Source of the DNA: Myxocyprinus asiaticus
Lineage: Eukaryota; Chordata; Actinopteri; Cypriniformes; Catostomidae
Assembly (NCBI RefSeq): GCF_019703515.2
Contig: NC_059374.1
Coordinates: 20,888,595-20,952,594 of the forward strand
DNA: 64,000 bases
Direction of reading: 5' to 3'
Shown here in pieces: positions 36,281 through 49,700 of this stretch (its first letter is position 1; each line of letters opens with the position of its first letter). The translations under genes were made by a program, and so were the position numbers. The notes below the pieces were generated by a model. That model did not search any database and had not been told where the DNA came from. It saw only the letters and a program-made list of their open reading frames with translations.

Positions 36281-37275
36281 GAATCATATGCTGCTGTTTC
36301 TTCATGGAGTAAAATAGACTGTTACTCTGGTTCTGGGTTCTATCACATCTGAGACAAACAAGTTGTTTATGCCATCATTTTCTAATATGTACATCACAGT
36401 ACTGTTAAATGTATTCCACCTATGTGTTACTAAATGCTTGGAGATTATTGATCTTATAACACTCCAATATCAGGAAGCTAACCTGCTGATTTATATAATG
36501 AATTGTTAATGTCACAGTATTTTCTGTAGCTGTTAGACTTTTCTGAATGTTCAGCAAAAGCCAAGTTTATGCCTTAAACTCTTGGATTAGTAGATCCAGA
36601 TTAAAGTGTTTATTGTAAAAACACACTGTTATCTTGAGCAGAGAATCAGCAGATATTTGAATACAAGGAATTGTATTTGTTTAGTGTAAAAGATTTAGGC
36701 TGGATACAAGAAGTTATGCTATTAAAACATAAGCATAGTTCTGCAAATGTTACTGGAAAATTAGTCAAGTTGAAACCTTACACTGATTAAATCTAAAAAT
36801 GCTCCAGATTTGTAGATTTGACCATTTTTGTTTAATTTTCAGCATTAAGAAATACGATTTATTTTGCAATGCTACTTTACTTCCTGAGAAACTTTTAGCA
36901 CATACAACTTTGTTTGGGAGATCATTTTCAAAGCACAAATCAAGTCTCACAGTACTTCCATAAATTGTGTTCCAATAGAGGTGAATATGTATGGTTCTGA
37001 TCCTCATGTTGTTTTTAAAATGACTGCTGTGATTTTTGTTAAACTGTCTTTTGCACCATGTGAAATGGAGAACAGTTTAGATTGAAATGTCCTTTTTGTG
37101 TTTTGAGTGTCACCTGCAAAGCTCTTATCTGTTTTGTATGTCTCATCCACATGAGTTGATAATGCTCTTATATTGGATAGGAATTCAAAAGCTGTCTGCT
37201 CCAATGCATTAGTCTATTCAACAGCAGGAGAACCTGCACACCAACTGTTAAAGAGCAAGAATTAATAAAACATTT
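36281..37275 (+). other. acad8 3' untranslated region
   Basis: This AT-rich non-coding sequence follows the acad8 stop. An AATAAA at about 37264-37269 is a good polyadenylation candidate and would give a 3' UTR of about 1 kb. No supported coding sequence. Confidence 0.5.
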
Positions 37276-37369
37276 ATCATGCCTGATTGAAATAGAAATC
37301 TAAATAGGATTTTTCTGGCTTTGAAGTCCATTAGCTTTGAATAACTGTACTGTATTTTTATTAACCTTA

Positions 37370-37641
37370 AAGGGATAGTTCACCCAAAAATGAGATTAGA
37401 AGACATACATTAGACCACTGGAGTCTTATGGATTACTTTTATGCTGCCTTTATGTGATTTTTGGACCTTCAAAGTTCTGGTCACCATTCACTTGCATTGT
37501 ATGGACCTATTGAGCTGAGATATTCTTCTAAAAATATTTGTTTGTGTTCAGCCGAAGACAGAAAGTCATACACATCTGGGATGGCATGAAGGTGAGTAAA
37601 TTATGAGAGAATTTACATTTTTGGGTGAACTATCCCTTTAA
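37370..37641. mobile_element. Palindromic element family B, internally deleted
   Basis: It begins aaagggatagttcacccaaa and ends gggtgaactatcccttta, but the left half is reduced to the terminus, leaving mainly the right half of the family (ctggagtcttatggattact, then gaaagtcatacacatctggg). Confidence 0.75.
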
Positions 37642-38125
37642 TCGGTATAAGCATTTAAAATGTACAGTCTTCTCTCTTTTGGAAAAATGGACCAAAAATA
37701 TTGATAACTCATCGTGCACTATACATATTTTTGTCCAATCAAATGCATTTTAGAAGGAGAATGTCCCTTTGCAACAGACTTGCAAGTAGAAAAAACAGTT
37801 TATGGCTGTGACATAACTAAATTATTGTCTTTTTTTTTTTGTTTTTTTAAGGGAAGAGCCCTTCGATATATCCCAAGCAAACTTCCTGTTTCAAAAACAA
37901 ATACGTCAACACAGGAAAGAAAACTACTTGTCAAGCCATTTCATAGGGTCTTTAATTCATCGGTAAAAGTAGTGTTGAATAAAATATAGAATAACAAATA
38001 AAAGTTTAACTAAAAACAATGTATTTTTACTTTCTGCTTAACAAAAAGTAAGCTAGTGCAAACAAGCCACAGATGTATAAGAGTTGCTGATAGGAAATTT
38101 TATGAAACAAGGCAGGGCGATAAAT

Positions 38126-41100
38126 CTAAACAAGTGGACTGAAGTGGGAGACCTTCAAGTCCATCTGTTCCTCAGTAACCGACTGGCCAGTAGGTTGATT
38201 TCCTTCAGTCTGCTGATGAGGTATTGAATTGTTGTTCACCTGACTTTTGAAGAAAACCAGACTATTAATGAAAAAACCATGCTAAAAATATCACATCGTT
38301 TTTACAGAGGTTTAAATACACACCTAAGCTCACTGGAATATGTTTTCTTCAGTTGCTTCTTCCTGTTGCAGATCACATAAGCGACTGCTGCTCCAATTAG
38401 CAGAAGAACAAGAAAGATTCCCATCACTAAAGCACCGATAACAGCCGCGGTTTCCCCATCTAACAATAGATCAGTGGCAGTATAACACCATATCACATGA
38501 TCTGGACTGCAATAACTGGTCTCGGAGCATTGTGTGATGTGAAGTACTCACGTGCCACTCTGAGAATTATGCTGCATGCTGACTGGCCAAGCTCATTAGA
38601 GGATCTACAGGTGTAGGTTCCAGTGAAGGCATCAGACAGGTTGTGTAACATCAGAGAACCAGTGCGCTGATCTGAAGCACAAATATTAACACGTGATTAA
38701 TTGTCAAACGATATGGATTTTTCAATAGCTGATGCCAATACTGATATCAACAGAGTGGCCGATGACACATACAATGCTGATATTTACATAATACAATTCA
38801 ATGACAGCAAATGAGTTAAAATAACAATACACCATAATAGTTTAATAGTACATCCCTTATGAGTCATTACAGAAACACGAACAAAGAAATTCATGTGTCA
38901 CTATGCACTACTTTTAGGTGCTAACATACAGTAAATGTGGAAGTGCTAGGATAGACTCAAATCTGTATGTTTTCAAAGCAGTCGCTTGTTACGTACCTTC
39001 TATGCAACTGTCTGGCAGTAATGGGGCTGCATTCTGCTCTCTGTGCCATGAATAAATAGGTGTGGGGAGACCCTGAGAGGACTGGCAACTCAGAGTGACA
39101 TCATTCCCCATATAGGTGTTTCCCTGTAGTTGACAGACTGGCTTGGATGGGGGCACTGAAGATTTAAAGAACAGTCTATGTTCATATGGTATTATTGATA
39201 ATTATGTTGGCTTGAAAAATGTTATTCTACAAACTTTGTTTAGTAGGGCTGTCAACACGGCTGAGAAACTAAATTGGAATTTTTCACTGATATATTACCA
39301 GAATAATATACAAATTTTAAAGACATTATTTCAGGTAGGGGGGAAAATCTACAAGACATCTGATTTGTAAATCGACGTTGTCTCATATGTTAACAAGAGG
39401 GCGCAACAAATCAATATAAACCAAACCAATCATGACTGTGTTATAGTGATTGTTTATGGCAAACAATATATCTGGCTGTTAACAAATGTGTGTAAAATGA
39501 TACTCAAAAGATTTAGCAAGTTCATATTTTCAAATATTAAATAATAAAAAGTAAAACGATAAAATAAACGCTTCACTAGACGGTTCTATGTTAAAGGTGC
39601 TGTAAGCGATTTTAGCCGTTCGAATTTTCACAAGCTGAACTGTTGGATTAGCCACACCCCCTCTTTCCAAAACCACGCACTCCAAAGATACCAAGTTATC
39701 TTTTCTGAGACAGACACAAGCAGAAACAACCGCAGCAAAATTGTGCTCTCACCTGAAAATTGTTATGAACAACATGGCATAAAAATGGCTTTACGACTCA
39801 ATAATTCGCTGCAACTACAATATTATGAGAATGCACAAAATTATTGAAGGGCAGAAAGCATCAGAGGTCACATTTTTGTTTGCTGTTTACTGAGTCTAGT
39901 GCTGTCACAGAGACAGGTGAGATATCTCACAACACTTATTTCATTCATATCTTTCAGGGAGTAGGAAAATATTTTGCATACCTTTCCATGAAAAAATTGC
40001 CCACAGCACCTTTAATTAAGTGTTGCACAGTAGCCTATACTGGTGCCAGAGTAAGCCTTCTACCTTGGACTCAAGCTTCATAATACTGGCAGTACCAAAG
40101 TGTATTTCATTTATTACAGTTGTATGTACGTACCTAATGCTTATGAGGCAAGAACGCTGATAATAGAGGCATGCTCAAGACACAACCGCTGAAAACCTCC
40201 ACCTCTGGGGGCCATTAACTCCACTAGACGGACCGTTGCATCGTGTCTCGCTGTTTTTTCAGCATCTCGTGCAGTAACTATGCATTTTTAAGATGCTGTG
40301 TCCATTTAAAAGGAAATGCAACCTTTAAAACGTGTCTTGAGACACCTGCATTCTATTTTATTTGTTGCACTGCGCCTGTTTTATCCCAAGAATGTAAGTC
40401 ATCTTCAGTGCTTGGCACACATCCATGTTACTTTTAGCATTTTTATCTTAAATTCTGTGAATATTCTAATTCTAATTTGACAGCCTTATTGTTTAGGTTT
40501 TTTTCAAAATCCCTAAATGAAGACCACATTTTCTCACTGTAACTCCTCCTAGGGCTTTCAAGCTATATCCACCAATCTTGACTGAGACCTTCAGACATTT
40601 CTGGATTAGTGTGCTATGTCTTTTCTAACTGACAGACATACAGTTTTTGCACAGCAGATTATCAAAAATCTGAAAAATCCCATAGACATACATTGAAGGA
40701 ATGTTCAAATGTTTACTCACCCACAAACACACATTCAAATCATCAAAGTTTGTCTTGACAAATTTTACCAATGTAGTTGGTTATTGTTGTAGTTCAGGCA
40801 TATGGGCCAGCTTACCAAGCACAGTGAGGTTGATTAGACCCTGTCCACTGCCGGACCAGTCACTCGGGTTGGTGACCTCACATATATACAGGCCAGCATC
40901 TGAGGACTGAGCATTGATGATTTTGACAGAGGCAACACCCTTCACTGGAGGGTTCTGCACTAGAGTCATCCTTCCCTCCCAGGAGTTCACCCAGTACAGC
41001 CTTCCATTGTAGTATAACACCTGCTTGGGATAAGACTCATTGAGACTCATGGTTGTTTTATTGTACACTGACTTGTATAATTTTCCATGAATTCTCACCC

Positions 41101-41502
41101 TCTTTGCTTGGACAGCAGGCATTCCAGGAGCAGAGTAGCGCCACTCCAGAGTAAAACCCTCTGTGGCGTGTGTATCATACGTGCAGGAAAGCTCGGCTAA
41201 AGACCCAGACCGAACAAACACAGAAGGCTTTACCATAACCGCTTGCCATGACCTCACTATGTCTGATCAAAGACAAAGGGAACATTTGAAGGTACATTCA
41301 ATGCCTTGTAAAGCTTTGGTAAGAAACTCAGTAACATCATAATCCCAATAAACTCCATAATATTTGCAGTTAGTTATAAAAGAAACAGCGATACATCAGA
41401 AACTAATTTGGAATATATTTATACATGAATGATAGAAATGATATACTCACCAAAGTACTGGATCAAAATCCACAATGTCAGCACTGTCTGACCAAACGCC
41501 AT
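38126..41502 (-). CDS. vsig2: V-set and immunoglobulin domain-containing protein 2
   Basis: VSIG2 is a CTX-family single-pass adhesion-like membrane protein; its partners are poorly known. Minus-strand exons: 41451-41502, 41099-41262, 40816-41020, 38997-39155, 38552-38671, 38324-38459, 38126-38243; 954 nt, 317 residues (human about 327). A hydrophobic N-terminus (MAFGQTVLTLWILIQYF) fits a signal peptide. The V domain has LSCTYDTHATEGFTLEW, LVQNPPVKGVASVKI and DAGLYICEVTNPSDW. The C2 domain has VTLSCQSSQGLPTPIYSWHR and YTCRSSNELGQSAC. A membrane segment (VIGALVMGIFLVLLLIGAAV) and short tail follow. The V-domain exons are separated by a 78-bp intron (41021-41098) that has no stop in frame; reading through it would add 26 residues. 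A reverse-strand ATTAAA near 37951 may be the polyadenylation signal. It lies next to esam in the same orientation. Confidence 0.92.
39591..40015. mobile_element. Palindromic element related to family C in vsig2 intron
   Basis: The termini ttaaaggtgctgtaagcg (left) and cccacagcacctttaa (right) are inverted. The interior is non-coding. Only the outer ttaaaggtgc resembles the element at 7298, so they may belong to a wider superfamily. Confidence 0.65.
40215..40440. repeat. Dispersed repeat of unknown class, one of three diverged copies
   Basis: The blocks tttttcagcatctcgtgcag and gagacacctgcattct recur at about 62340-62450 (tttttcagcatctcgtgcag, gagacaccttcgttct), with a more distant relative near 30370-30490 (agcgtcttgtgcag, agatgctgttttagg). 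No coding content. Confidence 0.5.
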
Positions 41503-43286
41503 TATACACTGAATATTTTGTTTTCCTTGCACTTGTGCAGAGATAAGTAGCAGCTCATGACAGGATGGCTCTGACTAACAGTTGGCACAACAAAGTTCAG
41601 ATTGTGCTTTCTAGAAGGGTAGGCAGGTGTGGCTAAACACGGCAACTTTAACCATAAATATTATTTGATTTCTTATCATTTTTGCCTTTTTCTCATGAAA
41701 ATTATTAGAAAGATTCTAATTTACTGGCCATTTTTTGGCCTTTACTTACTCTAGTTTTAGTTGTGTTAAATAGAAAAAGAGAAGTGTTTGTGTTTCCTCC
41801 TAATCCTACACAGGTCGTAACATAAATTGGGGACTCGTCCAGGATCTCAACCAGAGACCTCTTGCAACTGAAACAAAAACCATGCACTGAGAGATAAAGT
41901 TAAAAGTAAATTATATGGCTACCAAAAGAAAGTGAATGGCTCTCATATTTTAGATACTGAATGTTAATCCAGTTTGTTTACTGGCACGGCCAATTAACTG
42001 GTACATAAAATGAATGTGCTAACTGAACTCTTTAATCAACCATGATATAAAAAGTAGTACAATACTGGTTTAATAATCAGAACATTATGGCAAGTGATCA
42101 AAACAAATACCACCATTTTATAAATTTTCTTGAACCTCACTGAGGCATTTTTCATCCTAAGCCTTTTTTTTTTACCTCTCTGTTTCCATCATGTGGACAG
42201 TTACAGCACAATGCTTTAAAATATGTATAATGCCAATTGCAAATAAAAAGAAAAGTGAGTGGAAAAGGCTTAATTACAGAGCAGACAATATCTTCAACCA
42301 ACTATTCACCACACATGCGCAGAAAATTCAGCTTTAACACAAATATCAAACTATCAAACGCAATAGAAAACACTGCCTCTAACATTCAAGTCATTAAACC
42401 ACAAGGCTAGTTGTTCGTACATTATCATGAACACACAAATGAATAAATGTACACTGCCATGGAACTTACATTATCAAATCTTTTAAGTTTATGGGGGATT
42501 TAGTGATTTCTGGTCCATTACATGAGCATTGCAGTATCTGGCATTTATATCATAAGATATTTTAAGACAGCATTTTCATGGGTCTTCGTTGTATCTATTT
42601 TAAAGTTGTTTTCCCCCCTCCTCTAAAAATGTCACATTTCCAATAAAAGACTGCAGAAATCTGTCAAATGTGTGACAGAAAAACATGCCACAAGAGAGAA
42701 AACTCCTGAGAGAAACAAAGGCACAAGAGGCACAAGAACAGGCGATGCTAAAGATGAACTAATAGAGTATTGTCATAATTTTAACTGAACAACAAATAAA
42801 GAACGGGATGAATCTGAATGTATTAATATAACTGTTTCAGGGGGCCTGGGAAGCTCAGCGAGTAAATACGCTGACTACCACCACTGGAGTCGCGAGTTCG
42901 AATCCAGGGCGTGCTGAGTGACTCCAGCCAGGTCTCCTAAGCAAACAAATTGGCCCGGTTGCTAGGGAGGGTAGAGTCACTTGTGGTAACCTCCTTGTGG
43001 TTGCTATAATGTGGTTCTTGCTCTCAGTGGGGCGTGTGGTGAGTTGTGCTTGGATGCCGTGGAGAATAGCGTGAAGCCTCCACACGCGCTATGTCTCCAC
43101 GGTAATGCGCTCAACAAGCCACATGATAAGATGCGCGGATTAACGGTCTCAAACACGGAGGCAACTGAGATTCGTCCTCCGCCACCCGGATTGAGGCGAG
43201 TCACTACGCCACCACGAGGACTTAGAGTGCATTGGGAATTGAGCATTCCAAATTGGGGAAAGAATGGGAGGGAAAAAAATAAAAAT

Positions 43287-43359
<73 letters not shown>

Positions 43360-43754
43360 GTTTCAAACAGTCAAACATAATTAGTGGTGCCTGCATCCCT
43401 TCATAATGTCTAGCATTCTACTGCACAACACACAGTGAAGCAAAATGTTTTTTTACATTTGTAAAATTGCCCAAATAAATGGTCAGTGTATTGGTTTGAA
43501 AAAGAATAAGTTCAGAGTGTTTAGGCATCATAAAACAAACTATACTCAGTAGAAAACACAAAACATAACCCTTTATCAAACAAACCAAAGGGTTTCTTAA
43601 CAGATTTACTGTACTTATTTTAGTCTTTGATGTATAAAAAAGCTAGTCTATTTCTGTTATCTTTACAATTGTTAACCATTACATCTTCACCATTGTTAAA
43701 ACCTTTCCTCAAACAATTTTGGCTACTGTCTGAGGACATAAGTCATCTTGTGTC
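41503..43754. other. vsig2-esam intergenic region
   Basis: This holds the vsig2 upstream region and the esam 3' UTR. Apart from the SINE at 42840-43358 it is AT-rich with no supported exon. The 60-codon frame at 41705 has no recognised domain. No clear esam polyadenylation hexamer stood out. Confidence 0.4.
42840..43358 (+). mobile_element. tRNA-headed SINE with AT-repeat tail
   Basis: The head ggggcctgggaagctcagcg with the B-box gagttcgaatcc marks the same SINE family as 10160-11057. The 3' tail is A-rich and passes into about 30 AT units (43292-43354). tgtttca stands at 42833-42839 and again at 43359-43365, a possible short target duplication, implying that the microsatellite grew from the SINE tail. 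Open frames in both directions over this stretch are artefacts. Confidence 0.8.
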
Positions 43755-46700
43755 CTAAACCAATGAACCTACGTGGTTCTGGGCAGGCACCGTAACTGGC
43801 ACAGCACCCATGCGGGACAGAGTGGCAGTGTTTATAGGCATGTTGAGTGGGTGTGGGGCCTGCGGCATGGGCCCCTCAGTCCTGTGTGTGGAGCAGCTGT
43901 TGGGGCTGAGGACTGCGGGACTGTGATGGCGATGAGGGTTATGGTGAAGGTGATGAAGTTGCATGTGATTGGGCGCACTGCTGATGTTATACCCAGGCAG
44001 GCCGTGAAGTGGGTTGGGTTCTCCAAGGCGGAGGCGATAGGTGGTGGTGCTCCCAGAGGCTGTGAGTATGGAGGCAGTGTCAGAGGCACCTGGAGGATAC
44101 GGGTAATGGTTGTTGGGCAGATGGTCCTGCGGAGGAGGACTGGTGGCTATGGAGGATAACGTGCCGTTCTTTGATATGATGTCGGATCCAGTGCCGCTTT
44201 TAGCCCAGGAAACCCGTTTAGGCGCCTGTGCATCTTCCCTAAAAGGAAACAGGAGTCAGTCAACAGAAATCAGATATACTTTGAAGCAGGGTCAGATATT
44301 AACCAGAGTACAGGGCAAAATTTTAACCTAAAGTGAGAAAAATACTTCAATTACCTGATTCAATTGAACAAACAATGTCATACATGTGTTAAAAAAATAA
44401 AAATAAAAAATACATACAAATGTTGGAACTTAATGATATTGAACTGCATTGAACAGACAAGCACAGAAAACTCACAAACCCCACAGCAGCATTACAAACA
44501 GAAAATACACACATCTAGTCAAGCTTTCTACTAGGGATTATGGTGAAAGATAATATGAGAGCTCACTTAATGTCATTGGCCATCTCCTCCTCTGTGTCAC
44601 GGTTTCTCTTCAGGATAAAAATCAGGAATAAGATAAGAGCCATCAGTCCCACCACTGAACCCACCGTGGCACCAGCAACGACCCAGGCATTGTTAGCTGC
44701 CAGAAGAATAAGGAACAATTCACTTACCTGGACTGGATGATATATAAAATATTCACATATATTTGCAATGTATTTGCTGGCGATAAAAAATTAAGCAACA
44801 TTGACAATATCACAATGATTTGGCCATTAAGTTTCATCCCATTAGTGCACGTCATTAGTTTTGCAATCCGACTTGTCTTGTGACTCGTGAGTATGACAGT
44901 GTTAAGGTGTTTTAATACCGTCTCTGATTTAAACGCAAGTAGCAAAAATGGCATTAGTGTTAGCAAGTTAGGATCATTCACACGATCACTTCAAACTGTC
45001 CGATTCAATGAATTCAAAGCACTGATTGCACAATATGTTTGTGTCATCAGAATGTTCACTGAAGTCTCCATGTCAGAATCCATGTATTAAAATGTTCAAG
45101 TAAAATTATTGTAGAAAAATATTGCTGTTTGTGATTATATATTGTTATATTGGTGCATATAAATATTCTTTCTTGTGTTCATTTAATGAAAAACTGTAAA
45201 CATGCCTTGATGATGACAATTATTTTTAACTAGATTTTTACTGTAGTTTACTTCTTGTATTAAACAATTTCAATACATAAATATCAAGATATTTACCATC
45301 AAAAGGCTGAACAATATTGTGACACAATTTATTAGTCATATCGCCCAGCTCTACTACTACTATAATAACTGTGCGGAAATCCACAACATTTTATGTGATA
45401 TCAACCTTTTTGTGTAATACTTACGGGTGGAGACCTCTAAATTGATGTGGCAGCTATCAGTCCCCGCTGTGTTGCTGGCACGGCAGACATACTTGCCAGA
45501 CATGCTTTTGGTGAGGTTGCTAAGTCGAAGAGTGCCTTGCCTTTCATCTGAAATCAGATGATCTTTCGTCTGAGTCATACGTTCATAAAAATGTCTGCTT
45601 TAAAAAACAAACCAAAAAACAAAACACAAATCCTTCTAAAATAAAGTCCTTCTTTTAGAGTTAATCACTCCATATCAAGTACTGCTGTGACCTCTTTGTG
45701 TAAGGTTTTGCAGAGCATAGCTGATTATTCTACATCTATATGAAATAGAAGGATAAATACAGGACAAAAAGAGTGCATATGCTTTATCTTTGTCATAAAC
45801 AATCCAATGAAATCCCTCTTCAAAAAAGCACTTTGCCATGAATATGGAGGAAGCTGAGAGATACACAAATAGGACATAAGTATTCTAGAGTTCTAGCTAC
45901 ATTATGTGGACACAATACAGTGTCTAATTTCACTACATGACTGTGGCAAAAGTTTTAAGAAGGATGAAAAGCAGTGCATTAAAACCATAAACACAGACAA
46001 CTGATTTGACAGAGATTGAAGCCTGACCATCTGCTGCTGATTGGCCTGCCATGAGAGGGCAGTCAAATTCAAATTCCAAGAGCTAAGGCCAGACGCCCCA
46101 GGGACCTACTGACTCTGGGCATTGCTTTAAAGATGTCATAAGCACAGACATTTAACTAATGAAAAATTGGTAATACTTTAGATGAAGGTGCTATTTGTTA
46201 ACATTAGCAATGCATTAGGTATCATGAACTTTCAATGAACAATATATTTTTACAGCATTTATTAATTTTGGTTAATCCATGTTAATTTATAAAAAAAATC
46301 AGTTTATGGTGAAATTAACATTAACCAAGATTAATATGAGCTGAAAAGTATTTATCATTGTTAGTTCATGTTAGCTAATGTAGTTAACTAATGATAACAA
46401 ATTATTAAATTATTATTAAAACAGCCTTATTTTAAAGTGTTGCCAAATACAAGTGTGTAATTTATTGGTAAATTTATAAAAAAAAAAAATGTTTGTTCTG
46501 CAAAATTAGTTTCTACATTCAAACTATAAAGACACAGGACTAGTAAGCTTCCTAATAAGATCCATTAATATTAATGTATAACACAATTTCATAATATTTC
46601 AACAATGGGAGGGGACAAAAAGATGAAAGGGGTAAAATGAGGTTTGGCAAGCTTTTAGACTGAGTGATGAATTAGAGGTTTTTAGCTTGTGATATTGAAT

Positions 46701-49700
46701 GACCCTAATCTCACTAACACACATTAATACTAATTGTTGATTAAAAATGGATCTTAAGTATAATTTTTTAAGCATTTTATAAGTGTTTTTTACCATTTTT
46801 ATTGAGAAAGATGATGTGCAGCTCCTATCTACTTGAATGAGGAAAGACCAAAATCTCCAAAACAGTTGGTCAAGATTACAATCAAAGAACATATTTCAAA
46901 TCAGCAGTAAAATCTGACACAATGGTATTATAAATTGTCTTTACCTCAGATTACGCTAAAAAACACAATTTTCCCAGCTTGTATAGCTAATACGCATGCT
47001 TGTTCTCGAGTTGATTGACAGGCGATGTCTGATTGCTGATTGGCTCTTTTACCTGTAAGGCGGGACTTCCTTTCTACATCTGTTGACTGTTGGGCATTCC
47101 AATTTCTCCCATTCATTTTAATAGAAGTGGCCCGTCTCTGCTAAATAGTGTCTGCTGCTACCAAAGTTAGGATTACTGACCACTGGTGCATGGTGAGCGA
47201 AGCGAAGCAGATATTTTTAGTTAATTCCAATGAGAAACCACTTTGCAAGCGTGGTGCTCGGCTCCAGTTGGAATGAACTGAAAACACCCACTTCGCTTTG
47301 CGAACCACGCGCCAGTGGACACGAACGGTTAGGTTCATAACAGTTCATAAATGTTGCATGTGAGTCTTGCGAAACTGTTTACAGAATGAGGGTCACAACT
47401 GTATAGACACAACTGGAAGACATAGAAAATAATATGAAGATGTGAAATGGGATCGGGATATAGCCCAAGCCAGATTCAAACCCTGGACACCCAAAGATGG
47501 ACATATGCCCTGCCTGCCAGGCCACATCTCAGACATAGTTTTAAAATCAGAAGTGTTGGGATCCAAGAACCGGTTCCATTTAAAAAAAAATATACCAGAA
47601 CCAATTGATTTTCATGACTTTAGGTTCCATTAACGATTCTTGAAAATGCATTTTTCTGCCAATGTGGATGGAGCACTGTCCTAAAATACTCTAAATCTAT
47701 AGCACAAAACATAAAGCACAGTGGTCCGATTTCTGAACAAATGACTGAAACAGATTCAGTTCTTTTGAATCTACAGTGTGAAACACAGTGTGGTCAGTGT
47801 AGTCCCATTTAGAGGTCAACCGATAGTGGATTTTGCCGATACTGATAACTAAGGTGGTGGAAAAGGCCGATAACCGATTAATCGGCTGATAGTTTTTAAA
47901 ATCGATTTTTAAAACATCAAAAAAATATTATTCTTTCTTTACTATGGTGAGCAAAGACAAAGAGTCCACAATAAATAAAATCCCAAATGTAGCTTTTTGT
48001 TCAACCAAAATCTCAATAATAACCAGAAAAAAATGACGATTTGGTGCATAACGCAGGATGCAGGACTTTTAAGTATAAACAAGCCCGATTCATATTTTGA
48101 AATGACGAAATTATGAAAAAACTATTGCCAACTATCAACATACTGTAGATTTTTGCTGATAACTGATAGTTCCAAAAAGCAACTATCGGTACCAATTAAT
48201 CTGTTGAATAGTCCCATTTCTTAACGAATGTAAGTAAGCAGCGTTATTGGAACCATAAAGGAATCAAAATCATTAAGAGGAATAGAAATTCTCATCCCAA
48301 TATTTCTACAAAAGTGTACTCTTACTGATCAGCACAAATAATACATGTTTTCAAAAGGATTCCAGATCCGCTATACAGTGTGCAGAATTGAACCGCAAGA
48401 TTGGAACTGTGCGTGCAAATTGTGTTCAGCAGTCATTTTGTGGGCGCTGTTGCATGATCTGCAGAATTCGGGCGCTAAACCAGCACGTGAAAACGTCGCT
48501 TTTAACGGGTGCAATTAATTCTTAGTGAATTCCCCTTACAGTGTTTCACAGGTGAAATCAACCTACAAATTGATTACTTACCGTTCACTCTGCATATTAC
48601 CATGGGATACAAGAAAGAATTTAAAAACTTACACACGTCTTTAACATAATGCCTTTACAAAGGTTATCTATAAAAAAACAAAAACCTGATTTATCATTTT
48701 TGTCCTCAAGACATGCACAAGAAAACAAGGGTTGTGGACTAAACTGAACAGCACTGCAGGTGCCAACCTCACGTCTAATGTGGCTCAAAGAGTGTCTCTA
48801 AAGGAATTCTCTTTCTATCTAAGGGTCTACTCTCTTACCCATGTAGCCCAGCACAAGCACAGGCTGGGGGCAGGATCTCCACTCTGTGAATGCGCAGATG
48901 AGAGTGATGGAAAGAGGGTAAGAGGAAGAGCGATGACCAGGAGAACATGATAAATTATCTTTACTGAGGGGAGAGATACTGAGCATCTCATTTCCGTCAG
49001 GATTCTCAGTTTGGGAGAAACACTCCTGTGTAAAGTGAGACCCATGTGCCAGGGAGCAAGGAGGAAATATGCTGCATGGCTGATAAGTATAAGCCAACTT
49101 TTGTGAACAGTTGGCACCGCCATCTATTTCCACTAAAGACTTGTGCTGATCAGAGCAAACATGTCAACAGAAATCATCATGATATATTTGGAAAAGATGT
49201 AACAGATTTTAATGTGTGATTTCTTTTTTTTTGTAACCTGTTGTTGTATGTTCAGTATGCTCTGCTTTATCATTGCATAAGGACACGACTGAAAGTGCAT
49301 GTGGGAATGTTTTAGTCCTCAGTGTAAGACGGTTCCTGGGACTGAGCCAAGGTCAAAGCCTGCAGTGTTCAGAAGCTGATTGAGAATCCGTTGTCTGGCT
49401 GCTCTGAGGTTAATGGAGCTATTTCCCCCTCTCCACAGGCCAAAGAGAGTAAAAGAGGAGAGATGCGCCAAATTATCAGTGATAAACGATGTCTGTGCTG
49501 TTCTTCTATATACAGCGTATAACCAATCTCACACAGTTAATAAAGTGCCCCAAAGCAAATACAAGCTCTAAAAAAACAATAATGACATTAAAAAAAAGAA
49601 AACCTTTTTTTTTGTATTTTATATTGTTTAAAAATTAGATTTCTGAAAGGATACTTTTCAGACACTTTAGAAAGATGTATCAAAAATCATGTTCTTGTTT

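Noticed and set aside
43004..43406. Open frames of about 130 codons on both strands
   Set aside because: They run through the SINE and the AT microsatellite; the repeated IYIYIY tract shows they are simple-sequence artefacts.
43773..44159. 128-codon plus-strand frame over the last esam exon
   Set aside because: It is the reverse-strand shadow of the histidine/proline-rich ESAM tail, which is well supported on the minus strand.
47440..47560. Reverse-strand tRNA-like segment (B-box-like gggtttgaatctgg)
   Set aside because: No clear acceptor or anticodon stems; at most an old SINE fragment.
48827..49133. Two overlapping minus-strand frames of about 100 codons in an esam intron
   Set aside because: No recognisable domain, no suitable splice signals linking them to the flanking exons, and both frames are open over the same stretch, as expected by chance.
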